From NCBI RefSeq assembly GCF_015694735.1, contig NZ_JADQDP010000002.1:434001-498000 (forward strand): a stretch of 64,000 nucleotides of DNA, read 5' to 3'. This DNA is from Hymenobacter properus (GTDB taxonomy: Bacteria > Bacteroidota > Bacteroidia > Cytophagales > Hymenobacteraceae). The notes beneath the pieces were generated by a model. It did no database searches. It saw only the letters and a program-made list of their open reading frames with translations, and was not told where the DNA came from. Shown one piece after another: positions 53,701 to 63,797 of this stretch. The position numbers were made by a program, and so were the translations under genes. Position 1 is the stretch's first letter, and the number at the start of each line of letters is the position of its first letter.

Positions 53701-55110
53701 TCACTGTGCCGGCCCGAGAAACTTGGTGCTGGTTTCGGCAATGAGCTTGTTGCCGCTGAACAGGCCGATGCGGATGGGCTGATTGGTGCGGTGCAGGGAC
53801 GTGCGGGGTAGTTCGGCGAAAAACACGCCCTCGGCAATGCCTTGCGCAGGCAGCTTGAGGCCATTGCTACCCACCAGCGAGATGCGGCCCTGCGCGGGCT
53901 CCAGCACCCGCAGCGTGAGCGGGTAGGGGCGGTTGGTTTTGTTGATGACCGAGATATTGTAGAGGTTGGTGATGGTGCCGTGGCTGGTTTTCTGGAAGAG
54001 CTGGCCCGGCGTGCGCAGCACCGTGGCCGCCACGTTGGCCCGCGATACCAGCAGGCCCGTGAGCACCAGCAGCAGCCCGGCCAGTACCCCGGAAAGGGCC
54101 TTCACGCGGCGCGTGACGCGAAACTTGGTGCCGTTGGCAATGTCATTCTCGGTGGCGTGCCGAATCAGGCCCTCAGGTTTGTTGATGAGGGCCATGATGT
54201 TGTTGCAGGCGTCGATGCAGGCCGTGCAGTTGGTGCATTCGAGCTGGGTGGCACCGTTGCGGATGTCGATGCCCGTGGGGCACACCTGCACGCACTGGTT
54301 GCAGTCGATGCAGTCGCCGGCGGTGCGCAGCTGGTTTTTGCGCAGCTTCTCCCGGGGCTCGCCGCGCTGGTAGTCATATGCTACCACCAGGCTGTCTTTG
54401 TCCACCAGCACACCCTGCAGGCGGCCGTAGGGGCACACAATGGTGCACACCTGCTCCCGAAACCGGGCAAACACCGCGTAGAAAATGCCGGTGAAAATCA
54501 CCATCGAAGCCAGCCCGCCCAGGTGGGCCGAGGGTGCGTCCGTCACCAGTTTCAGCAGTTCATCGGTGCCGATGACGTAGGCTAGAAACGTGTTGGCAAT
54601 GAGAAAGGAAATGGCCAGGAACAGCGCGTGCTTGGTGGTTTTGCGCCAGAGTTTGTCCCAGTCCAGGGCGCGGCGGTCGAGGGCTTTTTGCTGGGGCGCG
54701 TCGCCTTCCAGCCAGTACTCGATGCGGCGGAATACCATCTCCAGAAAAATGGTCTGGGGGCACACCCAGCCGCAAAATACCCGCCCATACACCACCGTGA
54801 ACACAATGATGAACACCAGAAACGTGAGCGAGCCCAGCAGCAGAATGAAGAAATCCTGGGGCCAGAAAATCTGCCCGAAGATGATGAACTTCCGCGCCGG
54901 CAGGTTGAGCAGCAGCACCGGCAGGTCGTTGATGCGAAGCCAGGGCCCAGCAAACAGCAGCGCCAGAAACCCGTAGCTGAGCAGCTTGCGGTAGCGGTAG
55001 AGGCGGCCGCTGGGCTTCTTGGGGTAGAGCCACACCCGTGCCCCTTTCGCATCTATCGTGGCGATGGAATCGCGGTACGAGTCGTTGGGTTTGAATTGGG
55101 TGGTGGACAT
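53701..55110 (-). CDS. ccoG: Cytochrome c oxidase accessory protein CcoG
   Basis: 469 residues. Several inner-membrane helices and two 4Fe-4S clusters (CIDCNQCVQVCP and CTNCTACIDACN), plus a C-terminal Ig-like periplasmic domain (about 365-469). CcoG (RdxA/FixG) is a cupric reductase that supplies Cu(I) for cbb3 assembly. FCGWVCPQTIFLEMVFRRIEYW is the family's signature. Separated by palindromic repeats from fixH and ccoP, which may adjust transcript stability across the cluster. Confidence 0.96.
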   Translation of the reverse strand: MSTTQFKPNDSYRDSIATIDAKGARVWLYPKKPSGRLYRYRKLLSYGFLALLFAGPWLRINDLPVLLLNLPARKFIIFGQIFWPQDFFILLLGSLTFLVFIIVFTVVYGRVFCGWVCPQTIFLEMVFRRIEYWLEGDAPQQKALDRRALDWDKLWRKTTKHALFLAISFLIANTFLAYVIGTDELLKLVTDAPSAHLGGLASMVIFTGIFYAVFARFREQVCTIVCPYGRLQGVLVDKDSLVVAYDYQRGEPREKLRKNQLRTAGDCIDCNQCVQVCPTGIDIRNGATQLECTNCTACIDACNNIMALINKPEGLIRHATENDIANGTKFRVTRRVKALSGVLAGLLLVLTGLLVSRANVAATVLRTPGQLFQKTSHGTITNLYNISVINKTNRPYPLTLRVLEPAQGRISLVGSNGLKLPAQGIAEGVFFAELPRTSLHRTNQPIRIGLFSGNKLIAETSTKFLGPAQ

Positions 55111-55130
55111 GGGAGGTAATGAATTAATTG

Positions 55131-55234
55131 AACGGTCATGCTGAGCGCAGCCGAAGCATCTCTACCGCTTCGTTGTGACAGCATTGAATTAGTTGCGCGG
55201 TAGAGATGCTTCGACTGCGCTCAGCATGACCGTT
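55131..55234. repeat. Dispersed palindromic repeat, family B
   Basis: 38-bp arms with one mismatch (AACGGTCATGCTGAGCGCAG..., 55131-55168 and 55197-55234) between ccoG and ccoP. Confidence 0.9.
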
Positions 55235-55258
55235 CTGAAATGTGTTTTCGAACCCACA

Positions 55259-56113
55259 CTACCGCTTGGCGACCGCCGGTGCCTCTTTCTCGCCCTGTGG
55301 GGGCTTGGCGTTTGCCGGCTTCGAGCCTTGCAGACTCAGCACATATGATGTTACCTGCAGAATCTGCTTGCCGGAGAGCTTGCCTTTCCAGGCCACCATG
55401 CCCTTGCCGTTGACGCCGTACTTGACGGTTTTGTAGACGTGGTTCACCTCGCCGCCGTGCAGCCAGTACTCGTCGGTTAGGTTAGGGCCCACTTTGCCTT
55501 CGGCGTTGGCGCCGTGGCAGGGGGCGCAGTTGGTGGCGAAGAGGCTCTTGCCGGTGCTCAGGTCGGCCGGGGCGGTGAGGACCGTGTAGGTGGTGAGCTG
55601 GTTGGGGTCGTCGGGGGTGCTGGCCACGAGCAGGGCGGCTTGCTGCATTTCGGCGGCGTATTCGGCTCCTTGCAGCTGGCCAGTCTTGAGGACGTGGTAG
55701 TAGCCCACGTAGCCGATGGCGAAGACGATGGTGAGGTAGAAGCCGTACTTCCACCACGGCGGCAGGTCATTGTCGAACTCGTGGATGCCGTCGTAATTGT
55801 GGTCGAGCAGCTCGTCGCGCACCTCGCCCTTCACCAGGCGAGCGTCGCCCACCAGCAGGCCCAGCACCCGGCCGCTCCAGGTGTCGTGCACGGTGGGCAG
55901 GTTATACAACTGGCGCAGTTGCGGCCGCATCCAGCTGATGAGGGCCACGAACAGCAGCAGAAACACCAGCAGCACCAGCACCAGCGTGCTCAGCAAAAAC
56001 CAGAGCATGGCCCGTTGCGGGTCCGAAACCGCGGCCCCCGTTTGGGCTGCGGCGGGGCCGGCCGTCAGCAGCAGCGCGGCGGCCCCGGATAGCGCTAAGC
56101 AGTGGCGGCTCAT
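55259..56113 (-). CDS. ccoP: cbb3-type cytochrome c oxidase subunit III, single-haem
   Basis: 284 residues from the ATG at 56113, which overlaps the stop of the upstream small gene (ATGA). Signal or membrane helix at the start, a second helix (LVLVLLVFLLLFVALISWM), the conserved HNYDGIHEFDNDLPPWWKYGFYLTIVF of FixP/CcoP, and a single c-haem site C196-APC-H200 in a cytochrome domain (about 180-265) with the distal methionine likely in GKGMVAWKG. Two-haem CcoP proteins of Proteobacteria have another CxxCH; here only one is present. It feeds electrons to ccoNO. Confidence 0.95.
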   Translation of the reverse strand: MSRHCLALSGAAALLLTAGPAAAQTGAAVSDPQRAMLWFLLSTLVLVLLVFLLLFVALISWMRPQLRQLYNLPTVHDTWSGRVLGLLVGDARLVKGEVRDELLDHNYDGIHEFDNDLPPWWKYGFYLTIVFAIGYVGYYHVLKTGQLQGAEYAAEMQQAALLVASTPDDPNQLTTYTVLTAPADLSTGKSLFATNCAPCHGANAEGKVGPNLTDEYWLHGGEVNHVYKTVKYGVNGKGMVAWKGKLSGKQILQVTSYVLSLQGSKPANAKPPQGEKEAPAVAKR

Positions 56114-56433
56114 GCGTAAACTTCTTCGCGGGTGGCAACTAAAGCAGCTTCGGCAACAGCCGGGGCCGGGGCCTGAACCGGGGCTTGCGGCGCGGCTGGT
56201 TGGGCAGCGGCCTCGGGCTCTTGCTGGTCTGCGTAGCGGCGCTGGGCGGCCGAAGTCACCGAGGCGCCCGTCATCACTGCCATCAGCAGCACCACGCCGG
56301 CCATCCACCACACCACCCAGCTCAGGATGCTGGTGGGCGTCGGCCCTGCGGTGGGGGCAGCGGTTTGGGCGGCGGCGGCAAAGCCGGTCAGCAGGCCCAG
56401 GGTAGTCAGCGAGAAAGTGCGAAGGGTTAGCAT
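56110..56433 (-). CDS. Small membrane protein between ccoQ and ccoP
   Basis: 107 residues: signal-like N-terminus (LGLLTGFAAAAQ), one membrane helix (SILSWVVWWMAGVVLLMAVMTG), then an Ala/Pro/Gln-rich tail. Its start overlaps the ccoQ end and its stop overlaps the ccoP start, so it is tightly coupled with both. No family recognised; probably a cbb3 accessory or structural subunit specific to this group. Confidence 0.75.
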   Translation of the reverse strand: MLTLRTFSLTTLGLLTGFAAAAQTAAPTAGPTPTSILSWVVWWMAGVVLLMAVMTGASVTSAAQRRYADQQEPEAAAQPAAPQAPVQAPAPAVAEAALVATREEVYA

Positions 56434-56630
56434 ATCACGTCGTGGTTGAGGTTGGATTGCAGGGTGGGTTCGTCATCGAGCAGCGGCATTTGGCTCATGG
56501 CGTGGAGATGCTGGCGGCTGCTCAGCAGCACAAACACCAGCAGCCCGAGGAAGAAAAGGCCGAAAATGACCAGCGAAATCACGGGGTAGATGCCGACCCC
56601 GGCGATGGATTGCAGGACGTTTTTATCCAT
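56427..56630 (-). CDS. ccoQ: CcoQ-like small subunit of cbb3 oxidase
   Basis: 67 residues from the ATG at 56630; the frame continues through a dispersed repeat upstream, which is excluded. One hydrophobic helix (GVGIYPVISLVIFGLFFLGLLVFVLL) followed by a short cytoplasmic tail, in the position of ccoQ between ccoNO and ccoP. Short subunits of this kind stabilise the oxidase. Assigned by size, topology and place. Confidence 0.75.
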   Translation of the reverse strand: MDKNVLQSIAGVGIYPVISLVIFGLFFLGLLVFVLLSSRQHLHAMSQMPLLDDEPTLQSNLNHDVIC

Positions 56631-56634
56631 GGGT

Positions 56635-56706
56635 AGTAGCGTGGACTCTGCGAGTCTGCGTATTAGTGGTTGTCGTTCGGGAGGGCGCGGACTCGCAGAG
56701 TCCACG

Positions 56707-56711
<5 letters not shown>
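56635..56711. repeat. Dispersed palindromic repeat, family A; supplies the ccoNO stop codon
   Basis: Outer arms AGTAGCGTGGACTCTGCGAG... (from 56635) and ...CGCAGAGTCCACGCTACT (to 56711). On the minus strand the right end is read as the TAG stop of ccoNO. Same family as 13742-13813. Confidence 0.9.
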
Positions 56712-58929
<2,218 letters not shown>

Positions 58930-58958
58930 GGGTCGGAGAGGGGTTGTTTTTATTACCC

Positions 58959-59024
58959 CAAAGGTCCGGCAAGCCCTTTTTTGCCTGGCTGAGCGAAATC
59001 AGACGGCTGCCTGATTGTTGTCAG
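58959..59024 (-). promoter_or_regulatory. FNR-like double operator and promoter of ccoNO
   Basis: On the minus strand: distal box CTGACAACAATCAG (59011-59024, plus strand CTGATTGTTGTCAG), proximal box CTGATTTCGCTCAG (58989-59002), then a 22-bp gap and -7 element GACCTTTG (58959-58966). The ATG is 29 nt further. Same spacing as at 50.0, 62.2 and 63.7 kb. Confidence 0.78.
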
Positions 59025-59530
59025 GCGGCCGTACCGTGTAAGGCTATTTCTACCAGTTCAATCACGCGTTGCCAAGTGATGCCGCTCAGTTGGTCAGCGC
59101 TTAATGGATGGCCTTCCTCAGTTACCTCAATGAGCGGAATGCTGCCGACTGGCTGCGTGTGGACCAGCGTTTTCAGGTTCAATGTTTCGGGGTAACCTGG
59201 GAGGCTGGTTTGTAGCCAGCCAAAGTAGGCCGGCTCGTTCACGCGTTCGGGGTCGTGCCATACCTCATTGGTGCGCCAGAAATTTGCTTCGCTCAACGTC
59301 GTCCACACGTCCCAGCAAAACACTTCGGTGGAATCAATTACTGGTATTTCAATTCTGCCCCGAATGAAAAAGTGGGTGTCATCAATGATGCACAGGCTTT
59401 CCGTCAGTTCAATCCGGCTTTCCCTTTCATCCGCCGGAATACTGAAATAATAAGCGGGGAATTGTGCGCCGAAGCACATCGGAAACTCAGCATGAAATTC
59501 TCCACATTTTGAACACGTAAAACCATCCAT
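59021..59530 (-). CDS. DUF2199 family protein
   Basis: 169 residues from the ATG at 59530 (MDGFTCSKCGEFHAEFP); an ATG 36 bases upstream is less family-like. The N-terminal CxxC (CSKCG), the ESLCIIDDTHFFIRGRIEIPV core, FCWDVWTTLSE and FGWLQTSLPGYPETLNLK fit DUF2199, proteins of unknown function with a possible N-terminal zinc knuckle. It interrupts the usual ccoS-ccoNO order, and its stop overlaps the distal operator of ccoNO. Confidence 0.88.
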   Translation of the reverse strand: MDGFTCSKCGEFHAEFPMCFGAQFPAYYFSIPADERESRIELTESLCIIDDTHFFIRGRIEIPVIDSTEVFCWDVWTTLSEANFWRTNEVWHDPERVNEPAYFGWLQTSLPGYPETLNLKTLVHTQPVGSIPLIEVTEEGHPLSADQLSGITWQRVIELVEIALHGTAA

Positions 59531-59586
59531 GCTGCTTGGCTGCAATAAGCTTGAAAATGCTATCAAGATACCGCAAGCCGCTTTAG

Positions 59587-59745
59587 CTACTTCTCATCAG
59601 GCAGGGCTTCATCTTCAAAAAGCATGCGTATAGAAGGCGTGTAGTCGTCCTCGTACTGCCCCGAGCGCACGGCCCACAGGAAAGCGCCCAGAAACGCAAG
59701 GGCTACGCACAAGCTGATTCCGATAAGGATGAATATGATTGACAT
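59587..59745 (-). CDS. ccoS: cbb3-type oxidase assembly protein CcoS
   Basis: 52 residues: MSIIFILIGISLCVALAFLG, one membrane helix, then LWAVRSGQYEDDYTPSIRM and an acidic tail. The SGQ(Y/F)DD motif after the helix is characteristic of CcoS, needed to insert haem and copper into cbb3 oxidases. It starts 27 bp after the P-type ATPase gene, the classic ccoI-ccoS order. Confidence 0.95.
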   Translation of the reverse strand: MSIIFILIGISLCVALAFLGAFLWAVRSGQYEDDYTPSIRMLFEDEALPDEK

Positions 59746-59772
59746 GGTGGGATTGGTGTATAAGTGCGATGA

Positions 59773-62205
59773 TTACAGCCCGCGCCGCCTGGCGGCCAGC
59801 TTAACCAGCAGCGTGGCAAATACCATTACGCTCAGTGAGCTGATAGGCATGAGAATGGCAGACACGATGGGCGTGAACCGGCCCTGCACCGCCAGCCCCA
59901 GGCCGATGCCGTTGTAGCAAAACGACAGCACGAACGTGGCCAGCACGATGTGCAGGCAGTCCTGCGCGAATCCCAGCACGGTGGGCAGCCGGCCGAAGCT
60001 GCCGGCTTCGAGGATGCCGTCGCAGGCGGGCGAGAAGTTGGTGAGCGTGTCGGTGAGGGCTAGGCCGGCGTCGGCCTGCTGCAGGGCGCCGGCGTCGTTG
60101 AGACCGTCGCCCACCATCACCACGCGGCGGCCCTGCTGCCGGAGCTGTGCCACGTAGTCGAGCTTCTGCTGTGGGGTTTGGTGGAAATGCAACTCAGCTT
60201 TCGGGCCGAACAGCTCGCGCAGGCGGGCGCGCTCGGTTTCGTTGTCGCCCGAAAGCACAGCCAGGCGGTAGGTCTGGCTGAGCTTGGCTAGCACCTCGCG
60301 CAGGCCTTCGCGGTATACATTGTGGAAGGTGAAGCAGCCGCTTGGGCCACCCTCGAAGCTGATGTAAACGCGGGACTGCCGCACGCCGGCCTCGCCTGCG
60401 GAGTCGCCAGCCTGACCTACGAAAGCGGCAGAGCCCACGCGCACCGTCACACCACCCACCGTGCCGCGCACGCCTGCGCCGGGCACTTCGGCAAAATCAG
60501 TCACAGCCAGCTGGCCCGAAGGCAGTTCAACCGCCAGGCGCTGGCTGAGCGGGTGCGTGGACTGGCGCACCACGGCCGCCACGGCTTGCTGCTGCGGCAG
60601 GCTGAGCACCGGCCCCGCGTATTCCACAGCCGAGCGTTTTACATCGGTCAGCGTACCGGTTTTGTCGAATACCAGGGTGTCGGCGCGGCCCAAGGTTTCG
60701 ACCACGGCGCTGTTTTTGAGGTAGAGCTTGTGGCGGCCCAGCACCCGCAACGCGGCCCCCAGCGCAAACGGCGTGGCCAGCGACAGCGCGCACGGGCAGG
60801 CAATGACCAGCACCGATGTGCAAGCCCGCAAGGCCATGGCCGGGCTGCTGGGGTACCAGTAGGCTGCTGCGCCCACGGCCAGCAGCAGCGTGAGGGCCAC
60901 GAAGTAGCGGCCCACTTTATTGGCGTAGGTTTCCAGCGTGGCGGTGTCGGCTTTCTGGAAGGCGGGGTTGTTCCAGAGCTGGGTGAGGTAGCCCTGCGAC
61001 ACCTCGCGCACCACTTCCAGCTCCACGGCCTCGCCCACCTGGCGGCCGCCGGCATACAGGGTGTCGCCGGGCGCTTTGGCCACGGGCTCGCTTTCGCCCG
61101 ACACGAAGCTGTAGTCAATCAGGCCCTGGCCGCGCAGCAGCACGGCATCGGCCGGAATAATTTCCTGGTGCCGCACCCGAATGCGCTGGCCGGCGCGCAG
61201 CTCCCGCACCGGCACGGCCTCCTCGCCGGTGGGCGTGAGGCGGGTGGCGGCCACCGGGAAGTAGGAGGTGAAGTCGCGGTCGAAGCGCAGGGCGTCGTAG
61301 CTGCGCTGCTGCACCCATTTGCCGATGAGCATGAAAAACACCAGCCCTGTGAAGGAGTCAAGGTACCCCGGCCCGCGCTGCGTGACGATTTCAAAAACGC
61401 TGGTCACGAACAGCGCCGTGAGCCCCAAACTGATGGGGAAATCGAGGTTGATGTAGCGCTGCCGCAGCCCCTGCCAGGCCGAGCGGTAGAAGCCGCGCGC
61501 ACTCACCAGCAGTACCGGAAGGGCCAGCAGCAAGCTCAGCCCGCCAAAAAACTCCCCAAACGCGGCCTGCAGCTGCGCCGTGAAGGAAAAGTAGTCGGGC
61601 AGGGCCAACAGCATCACGTTGCCGAAGGCAAAGGCCGCCACGCCCAGCTGGTAATACAGCGTGCGGTTGGCGTGGTGGGGCTGGGCGCCTAGTTCGGCCA
61701 GCGTAATCTGCGGCTCGTAGCCCACCGAGGCCAGCAGCGTCACCACCTCTTTCAAGGAAGTAGCGGCCGGCTGGTAGCTCACCGTAAGCTCTTTGCGCAG
61801 AAAATTGACCCGCGAGGCCGTGATGCCCGCATTCAGCTTGAACAGGTTTTCGAGCAGCCAGATGCAGGAGGCGCAGTGCATTTGCGGGATGCTGAGCGTG
61901 AGGCGCGCCAGCGTGGGCGAGCGAAACGCCAGCAGCTGTGTCTGCACCGATTCCAGGTCGAGGTAGTCGAAGCGGCCGGGCAACTCCACGGGCTTCACCT
62001 TCTGGCCGGGGCGCTCATCGAGGCGGTAGTAGGTGCACAGGTTGCGGGCCGCCAGCAACTCGTACACCGCCCGGCAGCCCTGGCAGCAGAAGCTCAATTC
62101 CGGCTCCTCGGCCAGCCGGATGGGTTCGTCGGGGCAGGCGTCGCCGCAGTGGGCGCAGGCGGTATGGGTGAGATTTTCGGCAGGGGCAGGGGCGACGATA
62201 GGCAC
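59773..62205 (-). CDS. ccoI: Copper-type P1B ATPase (CcoI/FixI-like)
   Basis: 810 residues from a GTG at 62205. An ATG at 62271 would add 22 residues but lies inside the predicted operator and upstream of the -7 element, so it should not be in the mRNA. The N-terminal cysteine-rich metal-binding part (CAHCGDACPDEP, FCCQGCRAVYELL) and an HMA motif (MHCASCIWLLENLF) precede six or more helices with the metal channel C470-P-C472, the phosphorylation site DKTGTLT (Asp514) and GDGLNDAGALQQAD. It exports Cu for assembly of the cbb3 centre; ccoS follows directly. Confidence 0.95.
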   Translation of the reverse strand: MPIVAPAPAENLTHTACAHCGDACPDEPIRLAEEPELSFCCQGCRAVYELLAARNLCTYYRLDERPGQKVKPVELPGRFDYLDLESVQTQLLAFRSPTLARLTLSIPQMHCASCIWLLENLFKLNAGITASRVNFLRKELTVSYQPAATSLKEVVTLLASVGYEPQITLAELGAQPHHANRTLYYQLGVAAFAFGNVMLLALPDYFSFTAQLQAAFGEFFGGLSLLLALPVLLVSARGFYRSAWQGLRQRYINLDFPISLGLTALFVTSVFEIVTQRGPGYLDSFTGLVFFMLIGKWVQQRSYDALRFDRDFTSYFPVAATRLTPTGEEAVPVRELRAGQRIRVRHQEIIPADAVLLRGQGLIDYSFVSGESEPVAKAPGDTLYAGGRQVGEAVELEVVREVSQGYLTQLWNNPAFQKADTATLETYANKVGRYFVALTLLLAVGAAAYWYPSSPAMALRACTSVLVIACPCALSLATPFALGAALRVLGRHKLYLKNSAVVETLGRADTLVFDKTGTLTDVKRSAVEYAGPVLSLPQQQAVAAVVRQSTHPLSQRLAVELPSGQLAVTDFAEVPGAGVRGTVGGVTVRVGSAAFVGQAGDSAGEAGVRQSRVYISFEGGPSGCFTFHNVYREGLREVLAKLSQTYRLAVLSGDNETERARLRELFGPKAELHFHQTPQQKLDYVAQLRQQGRRVVMVGDGLNDAGALQQADAGLALTDTLTNFSPACDGILEAGSFGRLPTVLGFAQDCLHIVLATFVLSFCYNGIGLGLAVQGRFTPIVSAILMPISSLSVMVFATLLVKLAARRRGL

Positions 62206-62230
62206 GGGCAGGCAGGAAAATTGGCAACCG

Positions 62231-62326
62231 CAAAGCTCCGGCCCCCCGCGCCGGGCCCGGCTGACGAACATCAGGCCCGCGGCTGATTGTTTTCAGGCCC
62301 CGGGCACCGGCGCGGACTCAATTTTG
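62231..62326. promoter_or_regulatory. FNR-like double operator serving two divergent promoters
   Basis: Boxes CTGACGAACATCAG (62261-62274) and CTGATTGTTTTCAG (62283-62296), centres 22 bp apart. Minus strand: a 22-bp gap then GAGCTTTG (62231-62238), 25 nt before the ccoI GTG. Plus strand: a 22-bp gap then CAATTTTG (62319-62326), 65 nt before the 62392 gene. Each box can be the proximal site of one promoter and the distal site of the other. Confidence 0.78.
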
Positions 62327-62391
62327 TATCATCTTTTCGCTAGCTGCAAGGTCTGCTCCGCGCCGGGCTTTCGCTCTTTTTCCGTTGTCGT

Positions 62392-62886
62392 ATGTCTGCT
62401 GTTCGTCCTGCTGGTTCGTTGCTGCTGGTGCTGTCGCTCTTTGTGTGGGCGGGCCTGGTGGCCGGCATTTCCTTTCTCGAAGCTCCGCTGAAGTTCACCG
62501 CGCCGCACATCACCGTGCCGCTGGGGCTGGGCATCGGCCGCATCGTGTTTGCCGCGCTCAACAAGCTGGAGCTGGCCCTGGCCGGTGCAGCCCTGCTGAG
62601 CGCGGCCCTACGGCGCGCCCCGGCCCACCTGTGGGCGGCGCTGGCCCTGCTCAGCACGGTGCTCCTGCTCCAAACCCTGTGGCTGCTGCCGGCCCTCGAC
62701 CTACGCGCCACCGCGCTGCTGGCCGGCCACCCGCCGCTGCCCAGCAACCTCCACAAAACCTACATCGGCCTCGAAGTGGTTAAGCTTATCACGCTGCTGC
62801 TGGCCGGCAGCTGGGCCTACCGTTGGGGCACCCAAGCTCCCCAGGCAGCTCCGGTGCCCGCGGCCGCTCAGCACCAGCTGGCCTGA
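62392..62886 (+). CDS. Four-helix membrane protein of unknown function
   Basis: 164 residues, about four hydrophobic helices: LLLVLSLFVWAGLVAGISFLEAP, NKLELALAGAALLSAAL, LWAALALLSTVLLLQTLWLLPAL, and EVVKLITLLLAGSWAYRWG. The first helix includes GISFLEAPLKF, and HKTYIGLEVVK precedes the last, recurring features of an uncharacterised family in this group that I cannot name. It is followed 23 bp later by the truncated haemoglobin gene and starts from the divergent FNR-like promoter, so a role in low-oxygen or NO physiology is likely. Confidence 0.7.
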   Translation: MSAVRPAGSLLLVLSLFVWAGLVAGISFLEAPLKFTAPHITVPLGLGIGRIVFAALNKLELALAGAALLSAALRRAPAHLWAALALLSTVLLLQTLWLLPALDLRATALLAGHPPLPSNLHKTYIGLEVVKLITLLLAGSWAYRWGTQAPQAAPVPAAAQHQLA

Positions 62887-62909
62887 TATTTCGGTTCTTA
62901 TTATTCGCC

Positions 62910-63299
62910 ATGACCACGCCCCGCCCCGACATCACCACCGAAGCCGACGTGCGCCTGCTCGTCGATACGTTCTACGCCCGCGTCAACGAAGACGCCCTGC
63001 TCGACTCTATTTTCAACGGCTTCGCGCAGGTAGACTGGGCGCACCACCTGCCCAATATGTACGACTTCTGGAGCGGCCTGCTGCTGGGCACCAGCCGCTA
63101 CCACGGCCGCCCCTTCCCCAAGCACGTGCCGCTGCCCATCGATGCCACGCACTTTCAGCGCTGGGTGGCCCTGTTCTGCGCCACCGTCGACGACCTTTTT
63201 GCCGGCCCCACCGCCGAGGAGGCCAAGCTGCGCGGCCGCGCCATTGCCCAGGTATTCGAAACGCGGCTGCAGGCACGGGGCCCGCTTTCGGTGCTGTAA
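62910..63299 (+). CDS. Group III truncated haemoglobin
   Basis: 129 residues from the ATG at 62910; codons further upstream overlap the preceding gene. The two-on-two globin of group III: VRLLVDTFYARVNEDALLDSIFNGFAQVDWAHHLPNMYDFW, then LLLGTSRYHGRPFPKHVPLPIDATHFQRWVALF. The proximal haem histidine is expected in ATHFQRW. Such proteins bind O2 or NO and are often found with microaerobic respiration genes. Operon with the membrane protein upstream. Confidence 0.93.
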   Translation: MTTPRPDITTEADVRLLVDTFYARVNEDALLDSIFNGFAQVDWAHHLPNMYDFWSGLLLGTSRYHGRPFPKHVPLPIDATHFQRWVALFCATVDDLFAGPTAEEAKLRGRAIAQVFETRLQARGPLSVL

Positions 63300-63316
63300 C
63301 CCGCATTTTTGACCAA

Positions 63317-63365
63317 AAAAAGCCCGGCCCGCGTCCTGATGTTCAGGGTGCGGGCCGGGCTTTTT
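63317..63365. terminator. Bidirectional terminator between haemoglobin and cupin genes
   Basis: 16-bp perfect arms (AAAAAGCCCGGCCCGC, 63317-63332 and 63350-63365) with a 17-nt loop. A-run and T-run on either side make it work on both strands for the convergent genes. Confidence 0.92.
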
Positions 63366-63378
63366 GGTGGGTTGCTGG

Positions 63379-63696
63379 TTAGCGGAAAATCAGAATGCGG
63401 GCCGCTTCCAGGCAATCCAGCGCATGCGGCGCCCCGGCGGGGATAACGAGGTAGTCGCCTGCTTCCACTTCTGTGGAAGTTTCGAGCACCGTGATGACGA
63501 GCCGGCCGGCCAGCACCGTCACCAGCACCTCAGCGGGCGCGTGGTGGGTGGGCATTCGCTCGCCGGCAGCGAAGGTTTTGTAAATGACTTTCTGGCCGTT
63601 TTTGTCGAGCAGCACCAGGGCTTTTTGCTCGCCCGCCGGCGTGTGGTGGCCGGCCAGCAGGCTGCCGGTTTTCAGGGGTGGATAGGTGGTCAGCAT
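63379..63696 (-). CDS. Small cupin-domain protein
   Basis: 105 residues from the ATG at 63696 (MLTTYPPLKTGSLLAGHHTPAG), chosen because it lies 29 nt after the -7 element of the FNR-like promoter; an earlier start would lie in the operator. A single cupin barrel: GERMPTHHAPAEVLVTVLAG (metal motif with HH and E) and EAGDYLVIPAGAPHALDCLEAARILIF. Free cupins of this kind may bind metal, nitrite or NO-derived ligands; function unknown. Confidence 0.85.
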   Translation of the reverse strand: MLTTYPPLKTGSLLAGHHTPAGEQKALVLLDKNGQKVIYKTFAAGERMPTHHAPAEVLVTVLAGRLVITVLETSTEVEAGDYLVIPAGAPHALDCLEAARILIFR

Positions 63697-63725
63697 AAGG
63701 GTTTGACGGTTGAATGAAGACGCTG

Positions 63726-63791
63726 CAAACCTACCGGCCGCGCCCTGCCGCCTACCTGACGACAAACGCGAAACGCCCTGATTCTCGTCAG
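63726..63791 (-). promoter_or_regulatory. FNR-like double operator and promoter of the cupin gene
   Basis: Boxes at 63778-63791 (plus strand CTGATTCTCGTCAG, intact) and 63756-63769 (CTGACGACAAACGC, one half degenerate), centres 22 bp apart. On the minus strand a 22-bp gap then a perfect TAGGTTTG (63726-63733), and the ATG 29 nt further. The weakened proximal box is paired with the best -7 element of the set. Confidence 0.77.
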
Positions 63792-63797
63792 CCTAAG

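Noticed and set aside
59025..59054. A possible rightward promoter from the ccoNO operator pair
   Set aside because: No nAnnTTTG at the expected position, and no plus-strand gene follows.
63336..63347. CTGATGTTCAG inside the haemoglobin/cupin terminator, resembling an FNR-like box
   Set aside because: Spacing between the halves is too short (3 instead of 6 bases) and it is the loop of a terminator.
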